Below, piece by piece: positions 43,646 through 49,672 of a DNA stretch of 49,672 bases. The notes below the pieces were generated by a model. It was not told the origin of the DNA and did not search any database. It was given only the letters and a program-made list of their open reading frames with translations. The DNA comes from Candidatus Aphodosoma intestinipullorum (lineage in GTDB: Bacteria; Bacteroidota; Bacteroidia; Bacteroidales; Paludibacteraceae). The stretch covers positions 1-49,672 of the forward strand of contig JADIMV010000056.1 of assembly GCA_017694515.1 (NCBI GenBank), given 5' to 3'. Every line of letters starts with the position of its first letter. The stretch's first letter is position 1. A program made the translations under genes and the position numbers.

Positions 43646-43716
43646 TACCGCAAAATAGTGAATTATCGCCCTGCTACATACCTACAAATCGCCATCCGCT
43701 ACACTCTTCTTGCTTA

Positions 43717-43786
43717 CTAAAATAGGTTAAAAAGACGTACTCTCGACGGAGTCCCTCCGAAGCCCTCCCGAAGCCCCTCCGAAAAC
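43717..43786 (+). repeat. Intergenic repeat, copy F
   Basis: CTAAAATAGGTTAAAAAGAC then GTACTCTCGACGGAG, followed by the clearest tandem series of CCCTCCGAAGC-like units (CCTCCGAAGCC, CTCCCGAAGCC, CCTCCGAAAAC). Between the divergent hmu and CNNM-type genes. Confidence 0.78.
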
Positions 43787-43811
43787 AAAAGGGCAAACCC
43801 GCCCTCCCGCC

Positions 43812-43843
43812 TTGTCGTAACTCATGCTTTTTCACTATCTTTG
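43812..43843 (+). promoter_or_regulatory. Promoter of the CNNM/CorC-type gene
   Basis: TTG (43812-43814), 21 bases, TATCTTTG (43836-43843). It fixes the gene start at the ATG 43872, since the open frame from 43824 overlaps the promoter. Confidence 0.75.
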
Positions 43844-43871
43844 CATCCGGGAAACCAATCGAATACGCATA

Positions 43872-45155
43872 ATGGAAGAAATTATAATTATCATTGTCCT
43901 CATCCTCCTCAACGGCCTCTTCGCCATGTCCGAAGTCGCGCTCATCTCAGCCCGCAAGTCGAGCCTCTCGACCGACGCGAAAAAGGGCAACAAGGCCGCC
44001 AAGACAGCACTCAAACTCGCCAATGAGCCTGACCGTTTCCTCTCCACCATACAGATAGGCATCACTCTCATCGGCATCCTCACCGGTATATACTCCGGCG
44101 CGACGCTGGCCGACAACTTCGGCTATATTCTCCAGAGCTGGGGCATACCGCTCTCCATCGCCACTGGCCTTGCGCAGACGCTCATAGTCATCATAGTGAC
44201 ATACCTCACGCTCATATTCGGCGAACTGCTCCCCAAGCGCATCGGCATGAGCATGGCCGAACGTATGTCCCTCGCCGTGGCGCGCCCCATGAACATCCTC
44301 TCCATCATAGCCGCACCACTCGTGTGGATACTCTCCAAAAGCACGGCTCTAATGTTCCGCGCATTCGGGCTGAAAGAGAATGAGAACAAGGTGACTGAAG
44401 AGGAAATCAAGAACATCATACAGGAAGGTACTGACGGCGGGGCAGTGCAGGAAGTCGAACAGGACATCATGGAGCGTGTGTTCCATCTCGGCGACCTCAA
44501 GGTCAAGGCTCTCATGACCCACCGTTCCGAACTCATATCGCTCGACATATCGATGACAAAGGAGGAGATACTCCACGTCCTCGAGCAGGACCTTTACCAG
44601 ATGTACCCGGTCATCGACCGCACACTCGACAACATAAAGGGAGTCATCACGCTCAAGAGCCTCGTCCCGCGTCTCGGCACGGACAAGCCCATAGACCTCC
44701 CGTCGCTCATCTCCTCGCCCCTCTACTTCCCCTCGAACATGAGTGTCTACAAGGCACTTGAGAAGATGAAGGAGAGCCGCGTCAGCCATGCCCTTGTATG
44801 CGATGAGTTCGGCACTTGTCAGGGTGTCATCTCGATGAAGGACATCATGCGCGGACTCGTAGGCGAGATTGACAGCGTGCAGGAAGAGCCGGACATCATA
44901 AAGCGCGCCGACATGGACAGCTGGCTAATCGACGGCCAGTGTCCTTTCTACGACTTCCTCGAACACTTCGGCCGCGAAGACCTCTTCGAGCAATACCCGT
45001 ACAACACCATCGGCGGCCTCATCCTCGAGACCCTCGAACACATACCCCAGAGCGGCGAGACCCTCGACTGGGATATATTCCACATAGAAGTGGTCGACAT
45101 GGACGGCGCGCGCATCGACAAGCTTGCCGTTTCACTCCGCCAGCAGCCCGAATAA
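43872..45155 (+). CDS. CNNM/CorC (hemolysin C-type) membrane transporter-like protein
   Basis: 427 aa. An N-terminal DUF21 (CNNM) domain with about three to four membrane segments (starting EIIIIIVLILLNGLFAMSEV) is followed by two CBS domains (about 200-325, ending AKLxx-like and GVISMKDIMRGLVGEI) and a C-terminal CorC_HlyC domain (about 345-420, SWLIDGQCPFYDFLEHF). Annotated widely as hemolysin family or CorC; recent work on homologues points to magnesium or other cation efflux. It is not a proven hemolysin. Stands alone, with its own promoter and a downstream hairpin. Confidence 0.92.
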   Translation: MEEIIIIIVLILLNGLFAMSEVALISARKSSLSTDAKKGNKAAKTALKLANEPDRFLSTIQIGITLIGILTGIYSGATLADNFGYILQSWGIPLSIATGLAQTLIVIIVTYLTLIFGELLPKRIGMSMAERMSLAVARPMNILSIIAAPLVWILSKSTALMFRAFGLKENENKVTEEEIKNIIQEGTDGGAVQEVEQDIMERVFHLGDLKVKALMTHRSELISLDISMTKEEILHVLEQDLYQMYPVIDRTLDNIKGVITLKSLVPRLGTDKPIDLPSLISSPLYFPSNMSVYKALEKMKESRVSHALVCDEFGTCQGVISMKDIMRGLVGEIDSVQEEPDIIKRADMDSWLIDGQCPFYDFLEHFGREDLFEQYPYNTIGGLILETLEHIPQSGETLDWDIFHIEVVDMDGARIDKLAVSLRQQPE

Positions 45156-45160
45156 AAGAA

Positions 45161-45194
45161 AAGGGAGGAAGAGCATTGCGCTCCTTCTCCCTTA
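45161..45194. terminator. Terminator hairpin after the CNNM-type gene
   Basis: AAGGGAGGAAGAGC (45161-45174 approx.) pairs with GCTCCTTCTCCCTT (45180-45193 approx.) with two mismatches. Confidence 0.6.
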
Positions 45195-45229
45195 ATGTGT
45201 CAGCCAACCCTTATATTGAGCGGCTATAA

Positions 45230-45808
45230 TCAATTATACTGCCCCGGGACGAACTCCAGCGGGCCGACATACTTATACTCGTGAGTCGTGCCGTCAAGGT
45301 GTGTGATGTCTGCCGTCACAGTCCACTCGTCCCCATTCTTCTCAAGGGTCATCGTACACTCGTCTTCGCCGCATACGGCAATAAAGGGGTCGTCTTCCTG
45401 GAACACCTGTCCGTCTGTAATATTCACGACAAACACACCATAGAAAAGCCCTGTCGAGATATTCCCGGCTCTCAGTTTCATGTCCTCCGGATTTTCCGGT
45501 GTGGCGGTCTCCGAGATGGTGTATTCGCCCGTCTGCGGCTCACTCTCGCCCGAAGAGAAGAACTCGAGCTGCACGGATATGCCGTTGCCTCCGTTCACCT
45601 GACCGAACTCATCGGCCGTCACCGTCGTGTCGTTCAGCGTAATAAAATACCTGTTCAAATTCTGACCTTCGAGGTCAACGACTGCGCCGTACGCGAGATA
45701 CTTGTTCTCAAACGGCCCTTCCTCACCGTTTTTCTCACACGCGGTGAACCCTACCGCAACAGCCACGGCGCAAGCCGCCGCCAAAACACTCTTCTTTACC
45801 TTTTTCAT
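45230..45808 (-). CDS. Lipoprotein A: short member of a three-gene family
   Basis: 192 aa from the ATG at 45808, starting MKKVKKSVLAAACAVAVAVG and a lipobox-like FTAC. The open frame goes back to 45910, but a promoter and terminator lie inside that extension. The mature part has segments that recur in the next two genes: RYFITLNDTTV, LEFFSSGESEPQTGEYTISE, YGVFVVNITDG and CTMTLEKNGDEWTVTADITH. It corresponds to the N-terminal half of lipoproteins B and C only. Beta-rich, surface or periplasmic; function unknown. Confidence 0.78.
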   Translation of the reverse strand: MKKVKKSVLAAACAVAVAVGFTACEKNGEEGPFENKYLAYGAVVDLEGQNLNRYFITLNDTTVTADEFGQVNGGNGISVQLEFFSSGESEPQTGEYTISETATPENPEDMKLRAGNISTGLFYGVFVVNITDGQVFQEDDPFIAVCGEDECTMTLEKNGDEWTVTADITHLDGTTHEYKYVGPLEFVPGQYN

Positions 45809-45836
45809 AATACTACTGTTAAATAAAATGCGGGTG

Positions 45837-45867
45837 CAAAGATAGTGAAAGTCAAGTACAGAGACAA
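45837..45867 (-). promoter_or_regulatory. Promoter of lipoprotein A
   Basis: On the minus strand TTG (45865-45867), 20 bases, TATCTTTG (45837-45844). It lies 28 bases before the ATG, which agrees with the chosen start. Confidence 0.75.
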
Positions 45868-45898
45868 ATGTGAATTTCTCCTCTGCCGTATATAAAAA

Positions 45899-45931
45899 GA
45901 GCGGCTGCATCGGAACTCCATGCAGCCGCTC
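45899..45931 (-). terminator. Strong intrinsic terminator of lipoprotein B
   Basis: GAGCGGCTGCAT (45899-45910) pairs perfectly with ATGCAGCCGCTC (45920-45931), flanked by A and T runs on both sides, so it can act both ways. It separates lipoprotein B from A. Confidence 0.85.
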
Positions 45932-45955
45932 CTTTTTATGGTCTAAGAGTTATAC

Positions 45956-47041
45956 TTATCTTGCCATGAAAGGTTTAGCTTTCAGTATCGGCTGCGCCTT
46001 GCGCATAGCCACTTTCTCTGCCGCAACACCCTGTGTCGGCGTTATATTGTTTCTGTACACACACTCTACGGTAGAGCCATGATGAGACTTGGTGGTTATC
46101 TGAAGAGAGTTCTGCGTATAATTTACAGAGCCTTCAGTCAGATAGTATATATTTGTAAATCCGCCGTTCGATGTTCCTGTAAGTACATAGCTCGGATATA
46201 TATCAGCACCAGTGTCTGTCGCCGTTCCTCCCGTACTTGCAAGGACAGTGCCTTGTGCCATCGTGCCGCTCATTTCGTATCTGCCGTAAGGATTGCTGGG
46301 GTCTGCCGGGAAAATAACTATCACTGCCTCTTCGTTGGCTGATGTCAGGGTAAACTGGATTTCATTCTTATCCCCGATCACTGCCTTCGCTTGTGTAAAT
46401 TCTATCTGCAAAGTCGTGGGGGTTTGGGGTTCGTATGGCCATGCAGGGTCACCTATTTCAGTCCCGGTACTGTCGTTGCCAGGGGTTTCACCTCCCATCA
46501 CATCTATCCAGTCAATAGGAGTCTTGACATTCAGTTTGAAGTCGGAGCCATCGTTAAGCTTGAAGTCAGTGGTGATAATCCAGTTGCCGTCCTCCTTTTT
46601 GAGGGTCACACTTCCTTCCTCTATCAGGCTGACATCGGATTCCGAGTATGAGCCATCCGTTATTTTGGCTACGTATGTACCCGCATATCCTCCCTGTTCT
46701 GAGATGATTCCGTTTGCGGCAAACTCTTCTCCTTCTGCGGCGATCGCATAATTGCCTTCATTGGGTTCCCCTTCTGCGGAAGAGACGATGTCTATATTGA
46801 CCATATAGCCGCTCCCTGATACCGGGACACCCTCTTCATTGAACCCAAGGTCTTTGTCTACTATGCTCAATACAAAATCGTTAGATTCATACCCCAAGGA
46901 TTTCATGTTGTAATACGCGCCCTGCACATCGTAGTTCGTGTCGTATGTCTCGCTGCCCTCTTCATTACATGAGGTCATGCCCGTTGCGGCAAGGGCGAAC
47001 GCTCCCACCGCCAAAAACAAATTCTTGAAAAGTTTTTTCAT
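45956..47041 (-). CDS. Lipoprotein B of the three-gene family
   Basis: 361 aa starting MKKLFKNLFLAVGAFALAAT, lipobox MTSC. This signal peptide is almost identical to that of lipoprotein C. The first half carries the module also seen in A and C (VLSIVDKDLGF, IDIVSSAEGEPNEGNY, VTLKKEDGNWIITTDF). After a proline-rich linker (about residue 200) comes a second module (LQIEFTQAKAVIGDKNEIQF to YLTEGSVNYTQNSLQI) shared with C, and a basic tail ending KAQPILKAKPFMAR. Probably an exported, lipid-anchored beta protein of unknown function. The two genes have their own promoters and terminators rather than one shared message. Confidence 0.78.
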   Translation of the reverse strand: MKKLFKNLFLAVGAFALAATGMTSCNEEGSETYDTNYDVQGAYYNMKSLGYESNDFVLSIVDKDLGFNEEGVPVSGSGYMVNIDIVSSAEGEPNEGNYAIAAEGEEFAANGIISEQGGYAGTYVAKITDGSYSESDVSLIEEGSVTLKKEDGNWIITTDFKLNDGSDFKLNVKTPIDWIDVMGGETPGNDSTGTEIGDPAWPYEPQTPTTLQIEFTQAKAVIGDKNEIQFTLTSANEEAVIVIFPADPSNPYGRYEMSGTMAQGTVLASTGGTATDTGADIYPSYVLTGTSNGGFTNIYYLTEGSVNYTQNSLQITTKSHHGSTVECVYRNNITPTQGVAAEKVAMRKAQPILKAKPFMAR

Positions 47042-47112
47042 AATAGTAGTATAGTTAATAGTTAATGTATTGCCTGTCAGCGGTGCGTTGCCATTACCGC
47101 ACATTTACGCCG

Positions 47113-47120
47113 CAAAGGTA
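47113..47120 (-). promoter_or_regulatory. -7 element (TACCTTTG) for lipoprotein B
   Basis: Minus-strand TACCTTTG, 72 bases before the ATG at 47041. The -33 box is not obvious. Confidence 0.6.
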
Positions 47121-47173
47121 CAAATTTATACTACATAGAGACTTTCTTCTCATTCTATTTTTAACATAAAATG

Positions 47174-47207
47174 ATGTGGGGACAGATATTAGCATCCGTC
47201 CCCACAT
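47174..47207 (-). terminator. Terminator hairpin of lipoprotein C
   Basis: ATGTGGGGACAGAT (47174-47187) pairs with ATCCGTCCCCACAT (47194-47207), one mismatch, six-base loop. It is 29 bases after the lipoprotein C stop. Confidence 0.75.
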
Positions 47208-47235
47208 TACTTTACTCATGACAGTAAGTCTGTCC

Positions 47236-48327
47236 TCATTTTACCGATTTATGTGCACGTATTATCTGTACATCAGGTTTTGCTGCCACTTTTGCAGGTG
47301 CAGCGGCCTGACCCTGAGCTATAGCAGAAGTACATGTAGCCTTTATGGCATGGTTGTTATATGATTTTGCATCTATAGTAATAATACCGCTCTCATCGAT
47401 AGATACTGTGCCGCCAACAAGATAATATACATTAGTCATTGTGATATATTGTCCGTCAAACGAACAACCAGTCGCATACATTGATGGTTGCGGCTGCAAT
47501 GTAGTTTCATCTACGGGGATAGCTCCCGGACTTGCCAATACCGTACCGTTTGCTTCTGAATCCGTTATCTGAAATTCTCTACCGAAAAGGCCATTTATAT
47601 CAGTCGATGAATCTATAATATAAAGATCCGCGAATACGGAATAATCACTTGTGCTGAGCTGGACCTCCCACATGCCCTGATACTGTTGAAATGCAGTTGC
47701 TGTAGCAAATGTGGCTTCTGCCGGGGCTGTAGCCGGCTCACTGCTATAATCACCTTCCGGCTCAGTAGGATTAGAATAATCCTCAAATGTGATAGCACCC
47801 TTATAATTTATCTCGACTTTCTCTCCTGCAGCAGTTGTCTCACCTTCTGTAACTGTAAAGTTCATGCGTACTTCCCAGTTCCCGTCATCTCCACGTTTAA
47901 GATCCATCGTACCATCCTCAAGGGTGACAATATCAGTCATATCATCTTTGATGATTATTATGTATGAACCACTTGGCCCCATCTGTGTTATTTCACCCGG
48001 ATGTATGGTTTTATCGCTCAATGACTCATCCACATTGTAAGTGCCTTCGGCAGGTTCATTTGCCGATGAGGAGTAGAAGCATATTGATGCCATATATCCT
48101 TCTCCAGAAGCGGATGTTTCTGTCGTTTCAATGTTGTTGTCAACCAATGTGATGAAATACAAGTTAGAGCCATCCTCACCTTTTGCTCCTTGATATTCGC
48201 CTACAACCGTATAATCACCCCACTGCGTATTATCCTCATCTTCTTTAGGTTCACATGAGGTCATGCCTACTGCGGCAAGGGCGAATGCGCCCACCGCCAA
48301 AAACAAATTTCTGAAAGTTTTTTTCAT
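47236..48327 (-). CDS. Lipoprotein C of the three-gene family
   Basis: 363 aa starting MKKTFRNLFLAVGAFALAAV, lipobox MTSC. Same two-module plan as lipoprotein B: first module LYFITLVDNNIETTE, YSSSANEPAEGTYNVD and KRGDDGNWEVRMNF; second module FADLYIIDSSTDING, DSEANGTVLASPGAIP and VYYLVGGTVSIDESG; then a basic tail. While the signal peptides and the untranslated leaders of B and C are nearly the same, the mature proteins differ greatly. The frame is open to 48375, but the ATG at 48327 gives the proper signal. Function unknown. Confidence 0.78.
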   Translation of the reverse strand: MKKTFRNLFLAVGAFALAAVGMTSCEPKEDEDNTQWGDYTVVGEYQGAKGEDGSNLYFITLVDNNIETTETSASGEGYMASICFYSSSANEPAEGTYNVDESLSDKTIHPGEITQMGPSGSYIIIIKDDMTDIVTLEDGTMDLKRGDDGNWEVRMNFTVTEGETTAAGEKVEINYKGAITFEDYSNPTEPEGDYSSEPATAPAEATFATATAFQQYQGMWEVQLSTSDYSVFADLYIIDSSTDINGLFGREFQITDSEANGTVLASPGAIPVDETTLQPQPSMYATGCSFDGQYITMTNVYYLVGGTVSIDESGIITIDAKSYNNHAIKATCTSAIAQGQAAAPAKVAAKPDVQIIRAHKSVK

Positions 48328-48418
48328 AATCGTATAGTTAATAGTTAATGTATCACCTGTTCCAGTTCCGCGCACTCTGCACGGCTCTCCGCCTGAGAGC
48401 GCAGAGGCTCTACGGATG
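48328..48418. other. Leader of lipoprotein C, shared with lipoprotein B
   Basis: The segment ATACATTAACTATTAACTAT directly before the ATG here also occurs before lipoprotein B (around 47050-47070), after which both continue into the conserved signal-peptide codons. It marks duplication of leader plus signal. Confidence 0.6.
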
Positions 48419-48426
48419 CAAAGATA
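48419..48426 (-). promoter_or_regulatory. -7 element (TATCTTTG) for lipoprotein C
   Basis: Minus-strand TATCTTTG with a TTG 22 bases upstream (48449-48451), slightly longer than usual. Confidence 0.55.
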
Positions 48427-48558
48427 GGCAAAAAAGTATCACGCGCTACAATATTGAAAAATTTTTTTTGCCTTTTGTCGGGATTAACCTGCAAAGCGTG
48501 GAAATTGTGAGGACAGGGGGAACTGAAATACGGCAGAGGAGCTGCTTGCGGTCAGGGC

Positions 48559-48620
48559 GCGGCTTCGGCGGGGCTTGGGAGCAGCTTAGGCGAGAGTACG
48601 TATTTTTAACCTTAATTTGC
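48559..48620 (-). repeat. Intergenic repeat, copy G
   Basis: Minus strand: AAGGTTAAAAATACGTACTC then TCGCCTAAGCTGCTCCCAAGCC. Same orientation as copy A, opposite to C-F. Between lipoprotein C and the RhuM-family gene. Confidence 0.72.
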
Positions 48621-48639
48621 AATTAAGTGCAGGAGATGT

Positions 48640-48714
48640 GACCTCTGCAAAAGCCCGTTTTCCCCTTTGTATCTTTTTGATACACAATGAGGTGTTCTGA
48701 GTTTTGCAGAGGTC
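48640..48714. repeat. 75-bp element with 13-bp perfect inverted ends
   Basis: GACCTCTGCAAAA (48640-48652) is the exact complement of TTTTGCAGAGGTC (48702-48714). Between them lies a small hairpin, TGTATC-TTTTT-GATACA. It may be a tiny mobile element or a long-range stem; no copy was noticed elsewhere in the window. Confidence 0.5.
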
Positions 48715-48836
48715 TCGAGATGGGGATGGAAGGAGTTCCGGGAGTATGGCGGGCACAATAAGCCGTGATTCCGGATATGACGGCTGTAGGCTGTATGATT
48801 ACGGTCTCAGATGTATCACTATGCTGATAAGGTTAT

Positions 48837-49672
48837 TCAGTCCTCCGGCACAAAATCGAGCATTAGAGGGGTGTCGCAGGTGAAACGGTCGAAGTCGGAA
48901 GAGAAGTTCTTGTCCTGGATGACGCGGTATTTCTCAAATTCTGCCTCTGCAAATTGGTTTGCGAACTCAGCCGTTATGCGTCCGGCATTATCCAACGCGG
49001 CATCGCCTCCGGCTTCAAGAATCAGGTCTATGCGCTTTGCCCAATCTTCCATGGTCATCGGGATGTGACGTTTCGCCATACGCTCCGCCATGTCAAGCAC
49101 GGCGTTGACGAGCCGCCCCATATCTTCCAGCTCCGTTTCTTTCAGATAATTCTTGGCTATGCTTACGTCCGGCTTTACGATTTTCCCGTCAGGAGCATTC
49201 TCCCATGTGGTCAGTCCCATGTGCTCTTTGGAGGCATCAGCACGCTCGACAATCAGCTCCGCCGCCGTATGGCCATGCACGGCATAGTGCATCTTGTTCT
49301 GCACCTTTTTGTAAAACAGGCGCGTCGTAGGTGCGCTTTTGTTGTAGTCTATGGCCGTGGCATAGATGTCGGTAAGTTTCTGGTAGAAGCGCCGTTCGCT
49401 CAGCCGTATCTCCCGGATTTCGGCCAGCAGATGCTCAAAGTAATCCTTTCCGATAAACGAACCGTTCTCCATACGCTTTTTGTCGATGACATATCCTCTG
49501 ATGGCGAACTGGCGGAGTACGTAAGTACACCATTGACGGAACTGGGTGGCGCGGACGGAATTGACGCGGTAGCCTACGGAGATGATGGCATCGAGGTTGT
49601 AAAATGTGGTAGCCCTGTTTACATTCCTTTCCCCCTCTTTTTGAACTACCGAGATTTTTTCGGTAGTTGCCT
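48837..49672 (-). CDS. RhuM-family protein, 5' end cut by the window edge
   Basis: The frame is open from the right edge (first readable residues ATTEKISVVQKEGERN) to the stop at 48837, about 278 codons; the start lies beyond the window. The segment RATTFYNLDAIISVGYRVNS, followed by RATQFRQWCTYVLRQFAIRG, is the typical RhuM core, and RLSERRFYQKLTDIYATAID the C-terminal half. RhuM ('virulence protein') was named in a Salmonella pathogenicity island; its molecular role is not known, and it is often found beside restriction-modification or phage genes. An ATG at 49472 exists inside the frame but is internal. A broken relative lies at 6025-6244. Confidence 0.88.
   Translation of the reverse strand, partial: ATTEKISVVQKEGERNVNRATTFYNLDAIISVGYRVNSVRATQFRQWCTYVLRQFAIRGYVIDKKRMENGSFIGKDYFEHLLAEIREIRLSERRFYQKLTDIYATAIDYNKSAPTTRLFYKKVQNKMHYAVHGHTAAELIVERADASKEHMGLTTWENAPDGKIVKPDVSIAKNYLKETELEDMGRLVNAVLDMAERMAKRHIPMTMEDWAKRIDLILEAGGDAALDNAGRITAEFANQFAEAEFEKYRVIQDKNFSSDFDRFTCDTPLMLDFVPED

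Noticed and set aside
43717-43786. CRISPR-like array in the tandem CCTCCGAAGC units
   Set aside because: Units are about ten bases, imperfect and without spacers, and there are no cas genes.
43872-45155. A hemolysin
   Set aside because: The family name is historical; the domain order DUF21-CBS-CorC points to a membrane transporter or regulator, not a toxin.

Overview
The window looks like chromosomal DNA from a Bacteroidales bacterium (phylum Bacteroidota), moderately GC-rich by eye. Three things support this: many promoters of the Bacteroidetes type (TTG, about 20 bases, TAnnTTTG); three large surface proteins with type IX secretion (T9SS) sorting tails; and a complete heme-uptake locus laid out like the Porphyromonas hmuYRSTUV operon. 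I cannot name a genus. No tRNA, rRNA or CRISPR array was seen.

Layout. 1-5.8 kb: rightward housekeeping run rnr, lytic transglycosylase, ribD, cls. 5.8-8.0 kb: an AT-rich island with a broken RhuM-family gene, a DUF3307/SatD pair and little else. 8.0-10.1 kb: leftward miaB, DUF4834 protein, lipoprotein. 10.6-15.9 kb: rightward rpmH, PASTA protein, RluD-type pseudouridine synthase, ddl, polyprenyl synthetase and a conserved-looking protein of unknown function. 16-18.3 kb: an ABC ATPase with no permease beside it, a 219-bp MITE-like element, and a rubrerythrin. 18.4-32.5 kb: three leftward T9SS cargo proteins of 1068, about 2400 and 1164 aa; the two outer ones are paralogues. 32.5-43.6 kb: the leftward hmu locus (calycin-like lipoprotein, hmuY, hmuR, hmuS, hmuT, hmuU, hmuV). 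43.9-45.2 kb: a CNNM/CorC-type membrane protein. 45.2-48.3 kb: three related lipoproteins. The right edge cuts a RhuM-family gene.

How the genes work together. HmuY should capture heme at the surface and HmuR carry it across the outer membrane with TonB energy. HmuS, a CobN-like chelatase anchored at the inner membrane, works with the membrane proteins HmuT, HmuU (ExbB/TolQ-like) and HmuV to take iron from heme. The T9SS cargo proteins and the lipoproteins suggest a strain with an elaborate, variable surface.

The least expected structure is in the repeats. (1) Two copies of a ~260-bp MITE, in the same orientation, bracket exactly hmuS-T-U-V. The copy between hmuR and hmuS has inserted into a second repeat and carries a TTAAA target duplication; the other lies directly against the hmuV stop codon. 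(2) That second repeat, with core GTTAAAAACACGTACTCTCG, occurs seven times in the window, always between genes. (3) HmuS carries a stretch of about 100 residues with about 23 methionines. These and the lipoprotein trio are the points most worth checking.
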